A DNA stretch of 64,000 nt, taken from positions 10,869,903 through 10,933,902 of the forward strand of contig VZDJ01000056.1 of NCBI GenBank assembly GCA_008694505.1, in the 5' to 3' direction. The DNA comes from Cyanoderma ruficeps (lineage: Eukaryota; Chordata; Aves; Passeriformes; Timaliidae). A model generated the notes under the pieces. It did no database searches, was not told where the DNA came from, and saw only the letters and a list, made by a program, of their open reading frames with translations. Made by a program: the position numbers and the translations under genes. This document shows, in pieces, positions 32,879 through 44,936 of this stretch. Within the stretch, counting starts at the first letter, position 1; every line of letters begins with the position of its first letter.

Positions 32879-33949
32879 TTCGGAATTCCTTCCTCAAAGC
32901 CTGGAGTTGGTGACACAAAGTGACAGAGTTAAAGCTTGGTGATCTATATAAATATTAGATGTGATCTGTGCTGCTTTATTAAGGAAATCTGTTTGGCATT
33001 CTGGTACAGGGGAACTAATTGGGTCCGTAGTGAGTGCATAAATTAGGGCTGCCTTATGCAGCACCACTAATTTATGCACACGGAGGCTTGAAAATGTTCT
33101 AGACATCTTGAGGAGAGCTGTGTGGTTTTTTTGTAAATTAAAAAATGGCAAAATAACTAAAGAATGTACATATCTGCTTCCCAGAGGATTCCCTGCAATT
33201 GTACTATAAGTAAAATACTGAGAAATTTATGAGGTATTTAAGGTCAAGAGTGTTTCAAGCTCTCATCTATCAGATCTGACCAGATAATTCACAATTTGTA
33301 ATTACTGAGCTAATTCAGCATGATTTCCTTGTTATGGAATGTGCGAGGATTAATATCTTGCATTTTCAAAAGGAATTGGTGAACATTTGTCTCCATAAAG
33401 ACACAAAAGAAAGCAGCGAGACGTGCAGAGGTGCAGGGGCAAGTGTGATGTCCTATCCTGTGGAAGATGGGAAGGATAAGATGGAATTTGAGTGTGCCAA
33501 GTGTACGAGGATGACTAATGGAGACTGGGACCAAAGGAGATGGACTGCTAATGGAGACAGAGGCCAAAAGGCTGTTCCTCCTTTTATTTCTGTTTAATTG
33601 ATATCAGCCAAGTCAGATGTAACTCTGCCAGCTTTGCAGTCTCGGTGGGATTTATTTGGGGTGCCCCAATTCCTCATGTTTGAAGCATTTTTTCTGTCTG
33701 GAAGCAGAGTTGTAGATGGCTTTGGAGCATCCACACCGAGTTTCAGTGACTGCCTCCAAGGCATGCTGCTCTCTAGACTGATTTTATCTGGGGAATTAAT
33801 GCTTCCATCATCTGTGAACACTCTTTTTTTCCCACAAAGATAGTTTAGGCTTCCAGAGGTGCTCTCAATATATAATAATACCGTGTCTAGAACACACCCT
33901 TTAATTAAAACAAAGGAGCTTGAGAAGAACAAAATAAATCCACCTCTAA
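32879..33949. other. Unique non-coding DNA; small imperfect duplication at 33513-33575
   Basis: Around 33513-33575 a unit of about 30 bp containing CTAATGGAGAC, GGACC/AGGCC and AAAGG is present twice in diverged form. The 87-codon frame over it (33334-33597) has CxxC and a charged stretch but no recognised family. No other feature was seen. Confidence 0.45.
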
Positions 33950-34240
33950 AATGAGTAAGTGCTCACAAGGCTTCCATTTAATCAATAGCGGTGTCGGCAG
34001 TGATTGTGAAAACTTGGTTTTAATCAGGGATGTTTTCCCTGGCACGGGGGCGGAAAATACACTGATTAATTAATTTCTATTCCTGGAATGAGCCAGCCTC
34101 CCAGCAGAGCTAACCTGAGCAATTGGTGACAGGGCAGGATGCACTGAAAATGTAAAAATGTAAGAGGTCCCTGAGCTGATGTCACCAGAGCCGCGGCAGA
34201 ACCCGCGGCCGGAGCTGATTAATGAGTCCAAAAGAACAAT
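33950..34240. promoter_or_regulatory. Candidate conserved non-coding block
   Basis: Unique sequence with ATTTAATCAATAGCGG, GGTTTTAATCAGGG, CTGATTAATTAATTTC and a CpG group at 34191-34211 (GCCGCGG twice). No repeat and no frame of note. Motif-based guess. Confidence 0.25.
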
Positions 34241-34499
34241 TGGCAAAACTTGAGTGCTGGGAGAACCTGGTGCTGCTTTTGATGTAGAGGGTTTATTGGA
34301 AAAAAAATTCTTTTTTTTTTTTTTTGGCCTGGCTGGGAGCTATTTTACGACTTTTCCGAGGAGTGGTTTTGATGTTGGGGCTGTTTTTAGACTGAGGAGT
34401 TTTGCTGTGTTTGATTTCTGGCTCCTCAGCCTGTCCTTGCTCAGCACAGGATCCTGGTTTGCTGTGCCCACAGGAGATGGGAAAGGTAACCAGCTTCCT
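34241..34499. other. Unique DNA with a T-run
   Basis: T-run of 15 at about 34311-34325. No gene or repeat was recognised. Confidence 0.4.
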
Positions 34500-34800
34500 T
34501 CTAGGAGCTATTGATGCACTAGTTGCATATAATTAGGGATGTTAACAAGGGCATTATTGTGCTAATTATTATGCCTAATTACAGGGAAAAAACTAGAAAA
34601 TTTCATGGCCACTTTCTGCTAGACACAACTTAGAAGCTTTCCAGTGACTAAATCCATTAATTAATCTACTGTGCTTGTTTAAATAGAAGAATGTACTAAA
34701 ATATTTTCTGTTTCATGGGAGGGGAGAAAAAGGAGAAATAAGAGTAAGCGACCTTTCTGGAAAAGCAACCTATTTAACTAAATAAAACGAAATAAACATA
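34500..34800. promoter_or_regulatory. Homeodomain-motif cluster, candidate enhancer
   Basis: Within about 180 bp there are TATAATTAGGG, TGCTAATTATTATGCCTAATTACAGG and CATTAATTAATC, plus TTGCATATAATTA, which is octamer/POU-like. The whole is a dense set of TAATTA-class sites in complex sequence without repeats. Homeodomain binding to TAATTA is established; a role here is inference. Confidence 0.35.
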
Positions 34801-35324
34801 ATTAGAGAAATGTTGTTTTTAAAGATCCGCTTGATGAAACAGCCCAGCAAAAGCAGCTGTAGGAGAACAGGATATAAACTGGAATATGGGGAAGAAGAAT
34901 GAAGAGGGGGAGAGGAGACAGAAGGGTTTTGTGTTGCCTTGGGTGGCAAAACTGGGCCATTGTGGAGCTCCGGGGTGTAGAAGGGTGGGCTTGGAAGGAC
35001 TCAGAATCCACCCTGTGCCACTTGGAATATCCCATGGAGAAGTTCCTCTGGCACTTTGTGTTGAGGGGTGGCCAATTCCAGAGGGCCAGGGCTGAAACCA
35101 CTCGGCAGGAATTGGGATGAGGGGGATGATGCCCGTGGAGCCTCCCCCAGGGTCTGTGTGGGGCTAAAACTTCTGTGTTAGGAACCTCTGACCCCAATTT
35201 TTCCCACTTCTCCAACTCTGCTGGGGTGGATGGACTGACACAAAGTCCCACTGCTGAAGTGCACGTGTCCGAAAGCTCCTAAAACCCCCCAAAAACCAGT
35301 TCAGTGCTTCGTTGGACCCAATAA
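34801..35324. other. Unique non-coding DNA, possible CR1 trace
   Basis: GTGGGCTTGGAAGGACTCAGAATCCACCCTGTGCCACTTGG at about 34983-35024 resembles the complement of a CR1 tail, but too weakly for a firm call. Otherwise nothing was recognised. The 149-codon minus frame has no domain. Confidence 0.35.
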
Positions 35325-35590
35325 AAACTGCGCCGACGTTCGGCGCCGTCGCTTTACGCGCCGAGGATTTTGGGTGGTGCGTGAACGTAAATGCTGTTAT
35401 TGGACAGCTGCAGTTTGCTCTTTATTCATCAAAACCCAGGGCTGGAGGTTGAGATCCCCTGAGAATGGCAGGAGCCGTGAAGGACTTCCATTGTGGGATG
35501 TGGTTATTACAAACTGTAACTCGGCTTCCCTTTAGTGCCGCTCTGGATGTCGCCGGGTTCGCGACTTTATCCCGCTGTGAACCGAGGCAG
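35325..35590. other. CpG-dense patch with a GC hairpin
   Basis: A 7-bp perfect stem GCGCCGA/TCGGCGC with loop CGT lies at 35330-35346, followed by CGTCGC and ACGCGCCGAGG. About ten CpGs occur in 45 bp, in a window that is otherwise CpG-poor. A second, weaker CpG group lies at 35535-35585 (GTCGCCGGGTTCGCGAC). It is far too short for a standard CpG island. Confidence 0.6.
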
Positions 35591-38305
35591 ATTTCAAGAG
35601 GACAAGAACTCCTTAATTTCTTTTTTTTCTCCGAGTTTATTTGCACAAGAGGGTGAGAATCCCAGCCTCTCTGTATTACTTGAAGGAGTTAGAACAGTTG
35701 GATCATTTGTTTGATGGGAACTTTGAGCCGGTGTCATTGAAGTAAGAACAATTTGTACTTCAGAGAGCTGCTCCGGGGTGGAACTTCACCCATTTCCACC
35801 CTTTTCAGCCCTGCCACAATTGCTGTTTTCCAGGAGATCGGTGCTGTGTATTGCAGGGAAATCATCGAGTCGAGAAGATCTTGTGCACCAACCACCTCCA
35901 AAGCCGAGCACTCCAATCAGTTCACTCAAATATTCATTAGGGAGAGCAAACCCCTGCTGATTGTAATGAGGATTTTGTCTGCAGAAAAGCTTTTGTGACT
36001 TGGTCTCGAGTGGTGCTTTAGACTTCTGAAGAGTCTATCAGAATCTTGGCTTTAAGATAATCTTTCCTAAAAATAATGCAAATTGCTCTAAAAACCTCCT
36101 TCCAAATTGGTGGTATTTTTCCAGCGGGTCAAATGGACTTTGGACAGGAAGTTTTATTTTCTAAAGGGTTTTTTGGGGATAAATACATTTTTGTGTGCTT
36201 GCAGCTGTACTGCATAAATAGTCTTTGAATCATGCAGGATTAATTAGGATAGCCATGTTCTGACTAAATTAATTGGATCATCTAAAAATTTACCCCTTTT
36301 TCTTGAAAGCCATTCCAAAAAAAAGTAAGAGTTTGCAGAATTTTTAATTCAGTCTGGAGGCAAAATGTTGCACAGAGAAAGGGAGGCTGCAGTGAGCACT
36401 TTCTTGTTTGACTGCCTTAGAAAAGCTGTCACTTAAAAGGCCCAGAAAGTGCCAAGAAAAGTTTGTGGAATCTCCATTTTCCCTTTTTTGTCTCAAAAAG
36501 GGCTTTGAGTAAACCTTAACTTTTTCTGACAGTGACATTTTTGTGACTGTGACATTTCCTGGGAGTTCTTCTGGAGTGAATCTCCCCTTCCCCGCTGCCC
36601 CAGGGGATGGGTGAGCACCCGGGGACAAGACTGAAGGCTAATGGTGCAAATCATAATTAAGGCTAATTAGAGAGTGGGACTGCAGATGGAGAACAGGGAA
36701 GCTAAAAATTTGGGGGCTGTGTGTAACTAAAAATCCCAACAAAGTTAAAAGTCTGGAAGGGGCGGGAGAATCCTTGGGGCTCCCACCTCCACGTCTCTGT
36801 GGGGAAATGTTTCTAAAAATAATAATCCAAATATTTGTGCTAATTGGGATGAAAATTGTGGGAATGGTGGTCATTGCCCATCCCAGCAATGACCATTTTA
36901 GCTTGGAAAAAATGGTATTTGGCACTGCCGGGATGTTTCTGTGTCTTGCAAGGGTTTGAAAGGAAAGGGAAGTTTTCAGTCTTGGACAGAAATAATAAAT
37001 TTTCTGGAATAATATGATTTTTACATGTGAGATGTATTTTACCAGGAGTAGTGGTGGGCTCCCCAGGACTGGATATTTCCCCTGACGGAAAATTTGGGGC
37101 TGTGGTCATGGACTGGAGTCTTGCTGAAAGAAGCAAAATTTCCAACTGGCCTCGTTGCAATATTTGGTTTACGAGTTAAAATAGGACATTTTGAGTTTTA
37201 TTTTGGCTTTGGAAAAGCTCAGTGACTGCTAAAACTGGTGGCATTAAGGGCCTGAAATGTTTCTTTGCTAATGTCTTTTAAGACTAATGCCTGGAAATGT
37301 CTGTAATTCCCTGATAAGTTTTAAGGGAAATGAAGGTATTAAAAAAAGAGGAAAAAAAAAAGGAAGGCAAAGCAGTGTCCTTTACTTGTATAATGCAGAA
37401 GTGTCAATTAAAAAATGGCAGCTTCTGGAATGAGAACGACATTGCCAAGAATTTTTATAACTTACTGTATTAGTGAAGGCTCAGAAAGCATTTGTCTAAA
37501 AATGATGAGCTGTACATGAAAGCTTTCTGGGAAACGTGAGGCTTTTCCATTCTATTAAATACCTTTTAGAAGGGATGAGTGCCTCGAAATGTTTGTCCTC
37601 TCAGGGCTTAAAAGGCTCAGCACGTCCCACAAGTTGCCGTGTTTTATGTTATTTGTGTGTGTGCGTCCCTCTCTCTGCTTTTCCTGAAATTGTGTCTATT
37701 TGTGTCCGTAAATCTCTGCTGCACTTGTGCTCTAATGAACAAAAACTTCCTGCAGTGCTCTCCGAGTTAGAAAATCCCCTTTTTAGTCGATTATCGTAGC
37801 AACTGCTTTATGTGGGGTGGGTTGGTTTTTTTTGTTGTTGTTGTTTCTTTATTAGTTACAGAAATGGATTTGAAATGGCTGGAAAATAAAATATTAATCC
37901 GTTTTCTTTTAAACCTGTAGCCCTCTAGTCTGGTACAGCCCAACGCTCATTACGAATAATTTGGATATAAATGGGATTGTAGCAGAATTTCAGCTCAGAG
38001 CAGTAATTACAAGGGAGAGCTTTGGTTACACTCAGCGTTGGAGCAGTTGTTAAAACCAGACCGTTGCGAATCGCCGGCATTAGCAGGGATATTATTAAAG
38101 CACATTAAAGTTTATTTCAAGGAAGTTCTGGCTTGGGGTAAGGCCGAGGTCTGGAAACGGCAAGGAAAAGGCTGAACTTGAAATATTCAGAATGAGGAGC
38201 AGAGAGGAAAAAAACCCCGAATATTTGACAGGACTTTTTCAGGAGGGTTTGTTAAAAATGGGGCGAAAAGGACAAAACTTTCTTGGGATGAGTATGAGTT
38301 TGTAG
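35591..38305. other. Unique non-coding DNA, no gene seen
   Basis: No CR1 or LTR signature and no frame above 106 codons. An A-rich purine run lies at about 37338-37364, TTG repeats at about 37829-37847. The stretch 37900-38110, with CGTTGCGAATCGCCGGCATTAGC, is complex and CpG-bearing and could be conserved. Confidence 0.5.
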
Positions 38306-38462
38306 GGTTTTTTTTCTATACATATATATTTTTATTTATATGTGTGTATTTTATATTTTTATATTATTTTCATAATATTTTCCTCTATATTTTATTTATA
38401 ATATTCATAAATATTTATTAAAATTTTATTCTATATTTATTCTCTATATTTAAAATTTTGCT
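38306..38462. repeat. AT-rich low-complexity tract
   Basis: About 155 bp almost entirely of A and T, built from TATAT, TTTATATTT and ATATTTAT words. It holds no fixed period. Such tracts are easily melted and often mark replication-slippage or decayed microsatellite sites. Confidence 0.9.
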
Positions 38463-38527
38463 TGGAGAGCAGAAAATATTTGTCATCCAGCATGTTAAGA
38501 GGTGAGGAAAGGAAATAATCCAGGTTT

Positions 38528-38544
38528 TTGTGTGTGTGTGTGTG
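38528..38544. repeat. Short (TG)n microsatellite
   Basis: About eight TG dinucleotides in a row, followed by CACAGG. Likely polymorphic. Confidence 0.9.
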
Positions 38545-41489
38545 CACAGGCTAACACTGAACCATCCAAAGGAGTTGCTTGACACAGCTGGAAAAAGCCA
38601 ATAAAGAGTTTAAATTTTGTGCCTATTTAGCAAAAAGTCTGAGTCACTTACTGGAAATACTTCATAAAAATGTGGAAATAGAGACTGTCGCTCCCATCAG
38701 TGCTTCCAGGCTTGTCCCAGCATGTTTTAATGTGTATTTTTCTTATTTAAAGTTATTTTCTTGTATTCAAAACAGACCCTCTTTCCCCTGTTTCTCACCA
38801 TTCCAGGCCAGGCAGATCTTATCCTGAATTTGGGGATTTCTGATCCTTATTTTGGCGAGCGGCAGGGTTGTATTCCCAAAAGAATCTGCTGCTGAGGATC
38901 TGTGGAGGAGCCTTTATTCTTTCATTTTGGTGCACAAAAGTTCACAGCGGAGATAACACGGAGCCTGAACTCTGACTGCAGGGCTGCGTTTTCACAGGGA
39001 AGGGAAATCTGTGTAAATGAGCACTAATTACCCCTCTGACAGGCAGCAAACCCCAAATCTGGATCCATTTAGGACGCCAGGCTTTTTCTCTAAGCTGTTT
39101 TTTTTCCGAATAATCCATTTTACGCATTTATTAACCTATAAATACATTTTTATAAATCTCGATGACATTTGGGTGTTTTATTAACCACAATAAATGCCAG
39201 GGCAAATTGAATTAAGAAAGCTTGTAATGTGCTTTACTACCAGTTTTCAAATTTTGCTGAGCTGTAAATGGTCCTGCTTTATATCCAGGATAAATCTGTT
39301 GGAGGGCTACAGGAATAATTCTTTTTCCTTCTTGCCAGAGGCCCTGACCTTTGGGTTGATGGGTGGTTTTTAACGGCTTCACCTTTGTCTCATTCTCTCT
39401 GATTCGGGAGTAATTTGATTATCTGCCTGGGGCAGTGTCCCAGCGGATGTGAAACCCTTTAGGTGATGGTACAAAATGTCTGGTGGTGCTTGGAGGGGGT
39501 TGGATAATGCTGGAAGCAGCAGGATCCCACAAACACCTTGCAAAACACGAGTTCTCCCTTGTATTTGTGCTGCTCTTTCAATCACAATCCCAAAACAGGT
39601 TCTAATTGTTCCCAAATTGTGGGGAGGAGACAATGTCTGATCCCAAAAGTTGTATTTCTTCCAGGTGAAAACCTTCCCCTTCATCTGCAGAATAAACTTG
39701 GCAATTTGAACAATTTGCAGTGGATGCACAAACCCAAATTTTTCTGGGTGAAATTTTTCTGGTTTGCTCTGTGCTTGCTGCCCCAGAAGTTCATTCTTTC
39801 CAATTCATCCTCCTTTTTTACATCTCCTGCCCAACTCTGAGCTCGTAATGTTTGTTTACATGCCCCCCATGCTCTTGGCTGCTAGGAATGATGTTCCCTT
39901 CCTCGAGTGTATTTTTTTCCCCCCAAATATTTGTATATCAGAAAGGCAAAGCTGGATTTACCACAGCGTGGCTTTTCTCGTGAACCCAATTAATTTTCTC
40001 TCAGCTAATGAAGTACAATAACCTCATTATTTCAGAAAGCCACTTCATTTTTAGGGTGGCAAAACCAGTGCCTGGGTTGTAGTTAAAATTGGTGGAGCAT
40101 CCTTCTTGGTGAAGACACTGATTTAACTAATTCTGGATTAACTTTTGGTTCCGTGATCACTCCCTGGGCTCAATTACGTGGCTAAAACACCTTTTTCCTC
40201 CGGGCTGGGCTGGTGGGGTTGAGGAGCTGTGTGAAGCTGGGAGCAGAATTGTAGCTGTGTGTTCTAGAGCTGCTCCCCAGTGGTTCAGGGGGAGGTTTCC
40301 TGGTGCTCCTGCTGCTTCCAGGTGCAGCTGGAGGATGCTCAGGCTCTGGGTGCCCCTCAGATCAGCCTCAAGCACCAGCTCAACAGGAAGAGGGATAAAG
40401 AGTGTTCAGGTGAATTCATGATGTGGAGCCCAGAATGGAGAGTGGAAAAAGCTTTAAGAGATTATTAGTGAAAAATCCACTTTTTCTTGTTCTTTTTTTG
40501 CCCAGATCAGGGCACAGCAGGAGCCTCTGGGGGGGCTGGGGGGCACCACAAGCAGCAGCTCCAGTAAACCAGGACAACCCCACTGATCCACAAGTATTCA
40601 TAAATCCAAACTGCAGGCAATTAAGGAGGCAGGAGGATGGGAGAGGCAAGGGCTCCAAATGAAAATATTCTGTGTTCATTTATTTATGTATTTCTCTTTG
40701 TCTCCGAAGCACAGAAAGGCCACACCATTTGTTTGTATTGACTTAAAGGTCTCATCTGAGGAGGCACTGGGCACCTCATTCATTTATAAATCCTTCCTGA
40801 TCTGTTATTTCCCATTGAAATAATGCATTGAACAGCGAGATCAGTGGCACTGAACGTCCTGGGAGAGAGAGGGAGGTGTTCAAGGCTCCACTGGATTGTT
40901 TTGTTGGTTAGGAATAGTGGAAATGTACTTTATTTTCATTAAATAATCTGTTACTCTGGTATTTTCTGAGGTGGAAGGTGGGCCAAAGGTTGGAAGTTAC
41001 TTCTTGCTTTTTATTACAGCAGAATTTAACTCCTGCAGGGTTGGCCCTGGCAGCTGGGGGAATACGAGGAGGTGAAGCCAGGCGTGATTTGACCCATAAA
41101 ATGATCTCGTGTGACATTTTTGATGTGTGTGCAGAGGAATGTGCTGGAGAGGGGCTGGGTTTGGAGACAGGCTTGGAATAAAAACCCTCCTTAGAATGCC
41201 CAGAGCTCTCAATATCCGTGCCTTTCTCCAGGGAATCTTCCCCACTTATTTGAGTGTATTTGCATGAAAAAACCCACAAAATGCAAAGTCATTTCCTCTG
41301 CGGTTCCAGGGGTGGTTTTAGGGCTCTTTTGCTCGTTTGAAGAATTGGGGTTCTCTCCTTCAAGATGTGAGCAAGGAGGGCTGACAGCAGCCAGCCCAGC
41401 CCGGGTGTGTTTGCTGTGTGTTTTATTCCTGGCTGAGGAGGAGGCTGGCTGGGGACAGACACATCTGTCATCTCGCTTCTGGTGAGCAC
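38545..41489. other. Unique non-coding DNA, no gene seen
   Basis: Frames up to 123 codons without domains on either strand. No repeat family was recognised. The block 40901-41060 is AT-rich with ATTAAATAATCTGTTAC, and otherwise unremarkable. Confidence 0.5.
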
Positions 41490-41775
41490 ACATGAACTGC
41501 CTCGCCTAAAACGTGGCTTGTCTTGTCTTATTTTATGAGTCTTCTCAGAAGTGTTGTAGGTGTGAGGAGCTTATTTTGGTTGAAGCACTTATGCTGCTCC
41601 TCAGAGCGGTTCAGCAAAGAAATCACCTTCGTTCCTGGCAGAACGTGGCGCGTCCATCATTCAGCATTGCTGTGAGTAATGTCCTCAATGATTTAAAATG
41701 CCTTTATGGGCACATTTATCTCCAGGAAAGAGCAGGCATTGACCACTTGCATACTGCATTGCCCCAGAAACCAAA
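41490..41775. promoter_or_regulatory. Candidate conserved non-coding block
   Basis: Complex, repeat-free sequence that includes TGAGTAATGTCCTCAATGATTTAAAATGC, GCACATTTATCTCC and CATTCAGCATTGC, with CpGs at 41641-41651 (GAACGTGGCGCGTCC). A 90-codon plus frame covers it, but it has no recognised domain, so a regulatory reading is preferred. Confidence 0.25.
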
Positions 41776-43041
41776 CAACAGCTGAATGTTCTTGTCAGAC
41801 TCTGCTTTATGGTTTTTTGGTTTTTTTTTGTTTTGGAGAGAAATGACTGGCAGGACCTCCCTAACATTTCCTGTTCCTTTTTGTCTGTCTCCTGCCTCTG
41901 GTGTTGGGAACACTCTCCAGCCTCGTTCTGCTGAGCTGCAGCATCTCTTCAGAGCATTTTCACATTCCAGGATTTATTCAGAGGGAGAATAGAGCAGAGG
42001 CAGTGTGAGTGAAGTTTGCTTTATGGATGCACGTGCTGGCCTTGAAACGAGATTGCTCTGGGGGTTTTCAAAGAGTCCTTTTGGCTCTGAACCAGACACC
42101 CCTTGTGGGAGGAATCCCAGCACCTGCCTTGGACAGAGCCATGCAGGAGGGAAATCCTCTAAATGCTGCTGCAGGCCAGTCTTCAACACCATGGTATTTT
42201 CAATAGAAGATTTAAAGGGCTTAAAGGAAAAAAAAAAAAAAAGAAAAAAATCAGCTCCAATTGAAGGTCAGAACAACTGAAATGGAAGTACTTTGAGTGT
42301 GATAATCTGCGCTGGTATTTTATGAACTGTAGCTTTGTATCCCCGGGTCACTGTTTTCTAGCATTGATCACTGTAATCCGAAATCATTTTCCTTCTGTAA
42401 AATGTGCTGCCTGTCTGCAGTGCTGATCCTGGGAGAGAGAGCAGAGGGAGGGAGGGATGCAGGAGCATCCCTGAGGGCAGAGATTCCTCCCTGCCTGCGC
42501 CCAGGTGTCCATCCTGCCCCGTCCCACCAGCTGAGCTCATGGAATGCTTCAGTTCCCGTCAGATACTTGTGAGATTTAAAAACAAAAACACTTCTGGGCT
42601 AATCCAGCACACTTTGGTTGGAAATAATTGCTTTCCTGGTAGTTTTTGTAACATTCATCATGCTCGTATTCTATCTTCCTTACTCCCCCGGCCTATAATT
42701 ATGTTTTGAAACAGAAAATTTGTACCAAGACGAGTACAAGTGTACAGCTGTTCCTTTAGTCCTTGAATCTGTGGAACACCATTGATTGAGCTGCACCCTC
42801 ATTAGCAGAGCTGCTGGCGTGAGTGCTGGGCCCAGTGCAGACTGCTTCAGCTCCGTTTCTTTGGTTTGTTTGGAGCACTGAAAGCAGCAGGAAATGGTGA
42901 CAGATTCCAGCAGCCACTTAAAAGGTTTGCAGAGCTCAGTTGACTGAAGCACGGGAGATCTGTGAACGTTTGCAGCTGACTTTGCTGGATTTCATATCTC
43001 TCACATCCCTCTTTGTAAATCACTTGGTGGGTGATGACTTG
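41776..43041. other. Unique non-coding DNA with A/T runs
   Basis: A T/G-run at about 41811-41835 and an A-run at about 42229-42250 (A15-G-A7). No frame above 101 codons with a recognised domain. No mobile element was recognised. Confidence 0.5.
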
Positions 43042-43195
43042 CCCAGAGAAGTTGTGGCTGCTCTGGAAGTGTCCCAAGCCAGGCTGGGCAGGGCTTGGAG
43101 CACCCTGGGATAAGGGAAGGTGTCCCTGCCATGGCAGGGGTGCAGTGACATGAGCTTTAAGGTCCTTTCCAACCCAAACCATTCTGTGATTATAA
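43042..43195 (+). mobile_element. CR1 LINE 3'-end fragment
   Basis: Starts in CCAGAGAAGTTGTGGCTGC and runs through GTCCCAAGCCAGGCTGGGCAG, TTGGAGCACCCTGGGA, GTGTCCCTGCCATGGCAGGGGTG, TTTAAGGTCCTTTCCAACCC and AAACCATTCTGTGATTATA. The true CR1 3' tip is kept. About 150 bp, sense on the plus strand. Confidence 0.92.
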
Positions 43196-44544
43196 GAGAA
43201 CAAGCTAGAAATAAGGTTGAGCTGAAAAGATCCACAGAAATGTTGTGTAATTGCTGTCACCACCCAAAAGGGCTCCATTAAACCCACCCAGACCATGGGA
43301 GAAGCTGGATTTCCTCCCTGCCCGTGGTGGCACTGTGCCCATGGCAGGTAAGCGCTCCTGGCAGAGGGTTTGCCCTGAAGGGGATGTGGGGAGAACTGGG
43401 AATGGGAGAACAATTTTCAGAGTGAAACCAAGAAGCAGCCTCACTTCTAATGTTAAAGTTTTTCCTGGAATTCAGGAAGAGCAGGAATTTCTCTCCCCTT
43501 CCCCTCTGTCCTCTCTTGCAGCATGAAAGAGCCACAAGCAGTGCTTGGAGCCAGAGATAACTCAGGGTTTTGTTAATTGTAAATTGTCTGGTTTGATTTG
43601 AATCATTCTTGCCTTTCTCATCTAAAATCAGCTGCATAATTTTACTTTGAGTGTTCAGTTTGTACTGACCAGGGGGCTCTATTTAATGTATAATTGAAGT
43701 TTTTGAACATTCTACAGGTTGCTGAGCCTTTGTGATGTGCAGGTTGACTTCCAAATGCTGTTCTGCTTCCTCCTTATTTACAATGCAGAAATTAATATTT
43801 TCTTTACGATTAAGAAATTAGTTAGGGAAAAAATCTGAGAAATCCAGGCAAAGGAGAGACCCTGGAGAGTCAGTGGTTGGATTAATATTTGTGTTTCAGT
43901 TTGGAATTGGGCTCCTGTCACACTGAGGAGCTCAGGAGATGCTGTGGGGAGGATGAGCTCAAGAGGAGTTTCACTGCTGCCTTGGGTGGCTGAAGTTTGG
44001 ATGGTTTCTCCTCTTTCTGCTGCCTTGTAAAAGTCAACCAAATGGCAAATCCCTCAGGGGTTTGGAGCATCTCCTCCCTCAAAAGATGCTGTGGTTTGGC
44101 TCTGGCATTTACTTTGCTAATGAAGGATTGGAGTCCATGCAGGAATTTGAGTCACCAGGACTTGGGCTCAGTTTGAAGCTGTACAAGTGCAGCTGGTTCA
44201 TTAAAACCCCCCATGTTCCCTGTGCTGTCCAGACAGCCTTGTGGGATGGTTCTGGAGCTCTCATCCCACCCACCCCCAGGGAACATCAGAGCTTTCTCCA
44301 CCTGCCTCTGTCAGAGCTCCCAAAAATCCCTGGTTTATTTACTGCTTTTGTTATAAAGGGCTGATGAAATCACACTTACGGGCAGACTTCACAGAAATGG
44401 AGCCTACAAATGGATTATTACAAGTTTTATCCCAATGACTAAATTATGAGCTGTTAAAAACCCCTCCTTGTTATGTTCTCTTTAGTTTAATGCAGGCTGA
44501 AGTTGCAAATCTCGATGGAGAGAGCTGTTTACAAAGGCATGTAG
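43196..44544. other. Unique non-coding DNA, no gene seen
   Basis: Frames up to 119 codons on both strands without domains. No transposon signature was recognised between the two CR1 copies. Confidence 0.45.
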
Positions 44545-44832
44545 TGACAGGACAAGTGGGGATGGCTTCCCGCTGACAGACAGCAGGGTTAGATGGGATA
44601 TTGGGATGAAATTCTTCCCTGGCAGGGTGGGCAGGCCCTGGCACAGGATGCCCAGAGCAGCTGTGGCTGCCCCTGGATCCCTGGCAGTGCCCAAGGCCAG
44701 GTTGGACATTGGGGTTGGAGCAGCCTGGGACAGTGGGAGGTGTCCCTGCCATGGCACTGGATGGGCTTTAAGGTCCTTTCCAACCCAAATCATTCTGGGA
44801 TTCTGTGGTATCCCATTCTGGGATTCTGGATT
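44545..44832 (+). mobile_element. CR1 LINE 3'-end fragment, one of the longest copies here
   Basis: Contains GACAGGACAAGTGGGGATGGCTTCCC, ATGGGATATTGGGATGAAATTCTTCCC, GCAGGCCCTGGCACAGGATGCCCAGAGCAGCTGTGGCTGCCCC, GGAGCAGCCTGGGACAGTGGGAGG, TTTAAGGTCCTTTCCAACCC, and ends with two ATTCTGGGATTCTGG-type terminal short repeats characteristic of CR1. Non-coding and 5'-truncated. Confidence 0.93.
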
Positions 44833-44873
44833 CTTGGTGTGGAGTATGACCAGCTATTTATATTTTTTTCATG

Positions 44874-44936
44874 AACAAATCATAAAACCCCTTTATCTCT
44901 TCACAAACAAATCATAGAACCCCTTTTATCTCCCCA
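44874..44936. repeat. Imperfect 32-bp tandem duplication next to CR1
   Basis: AACAAATCATAAAACCCC...TTATCTCTTCAC at 44874-44905 is followed by AACAAATCATAGAACCCC...TTATCTCCCC. Period 32, a few changes. It arose just downstream of the CR1 tip. Confidence 0.8.

Noticed and set aside
34983..35024. Weak CR1-like words
   Set aside because: Only a few words agree; not enough to call a fragment.
38528..38544. Telomere or satellite remnant at the TG run
   Set aside because: It is a plain TG microsatellite; no TTAGGG repeats are present.
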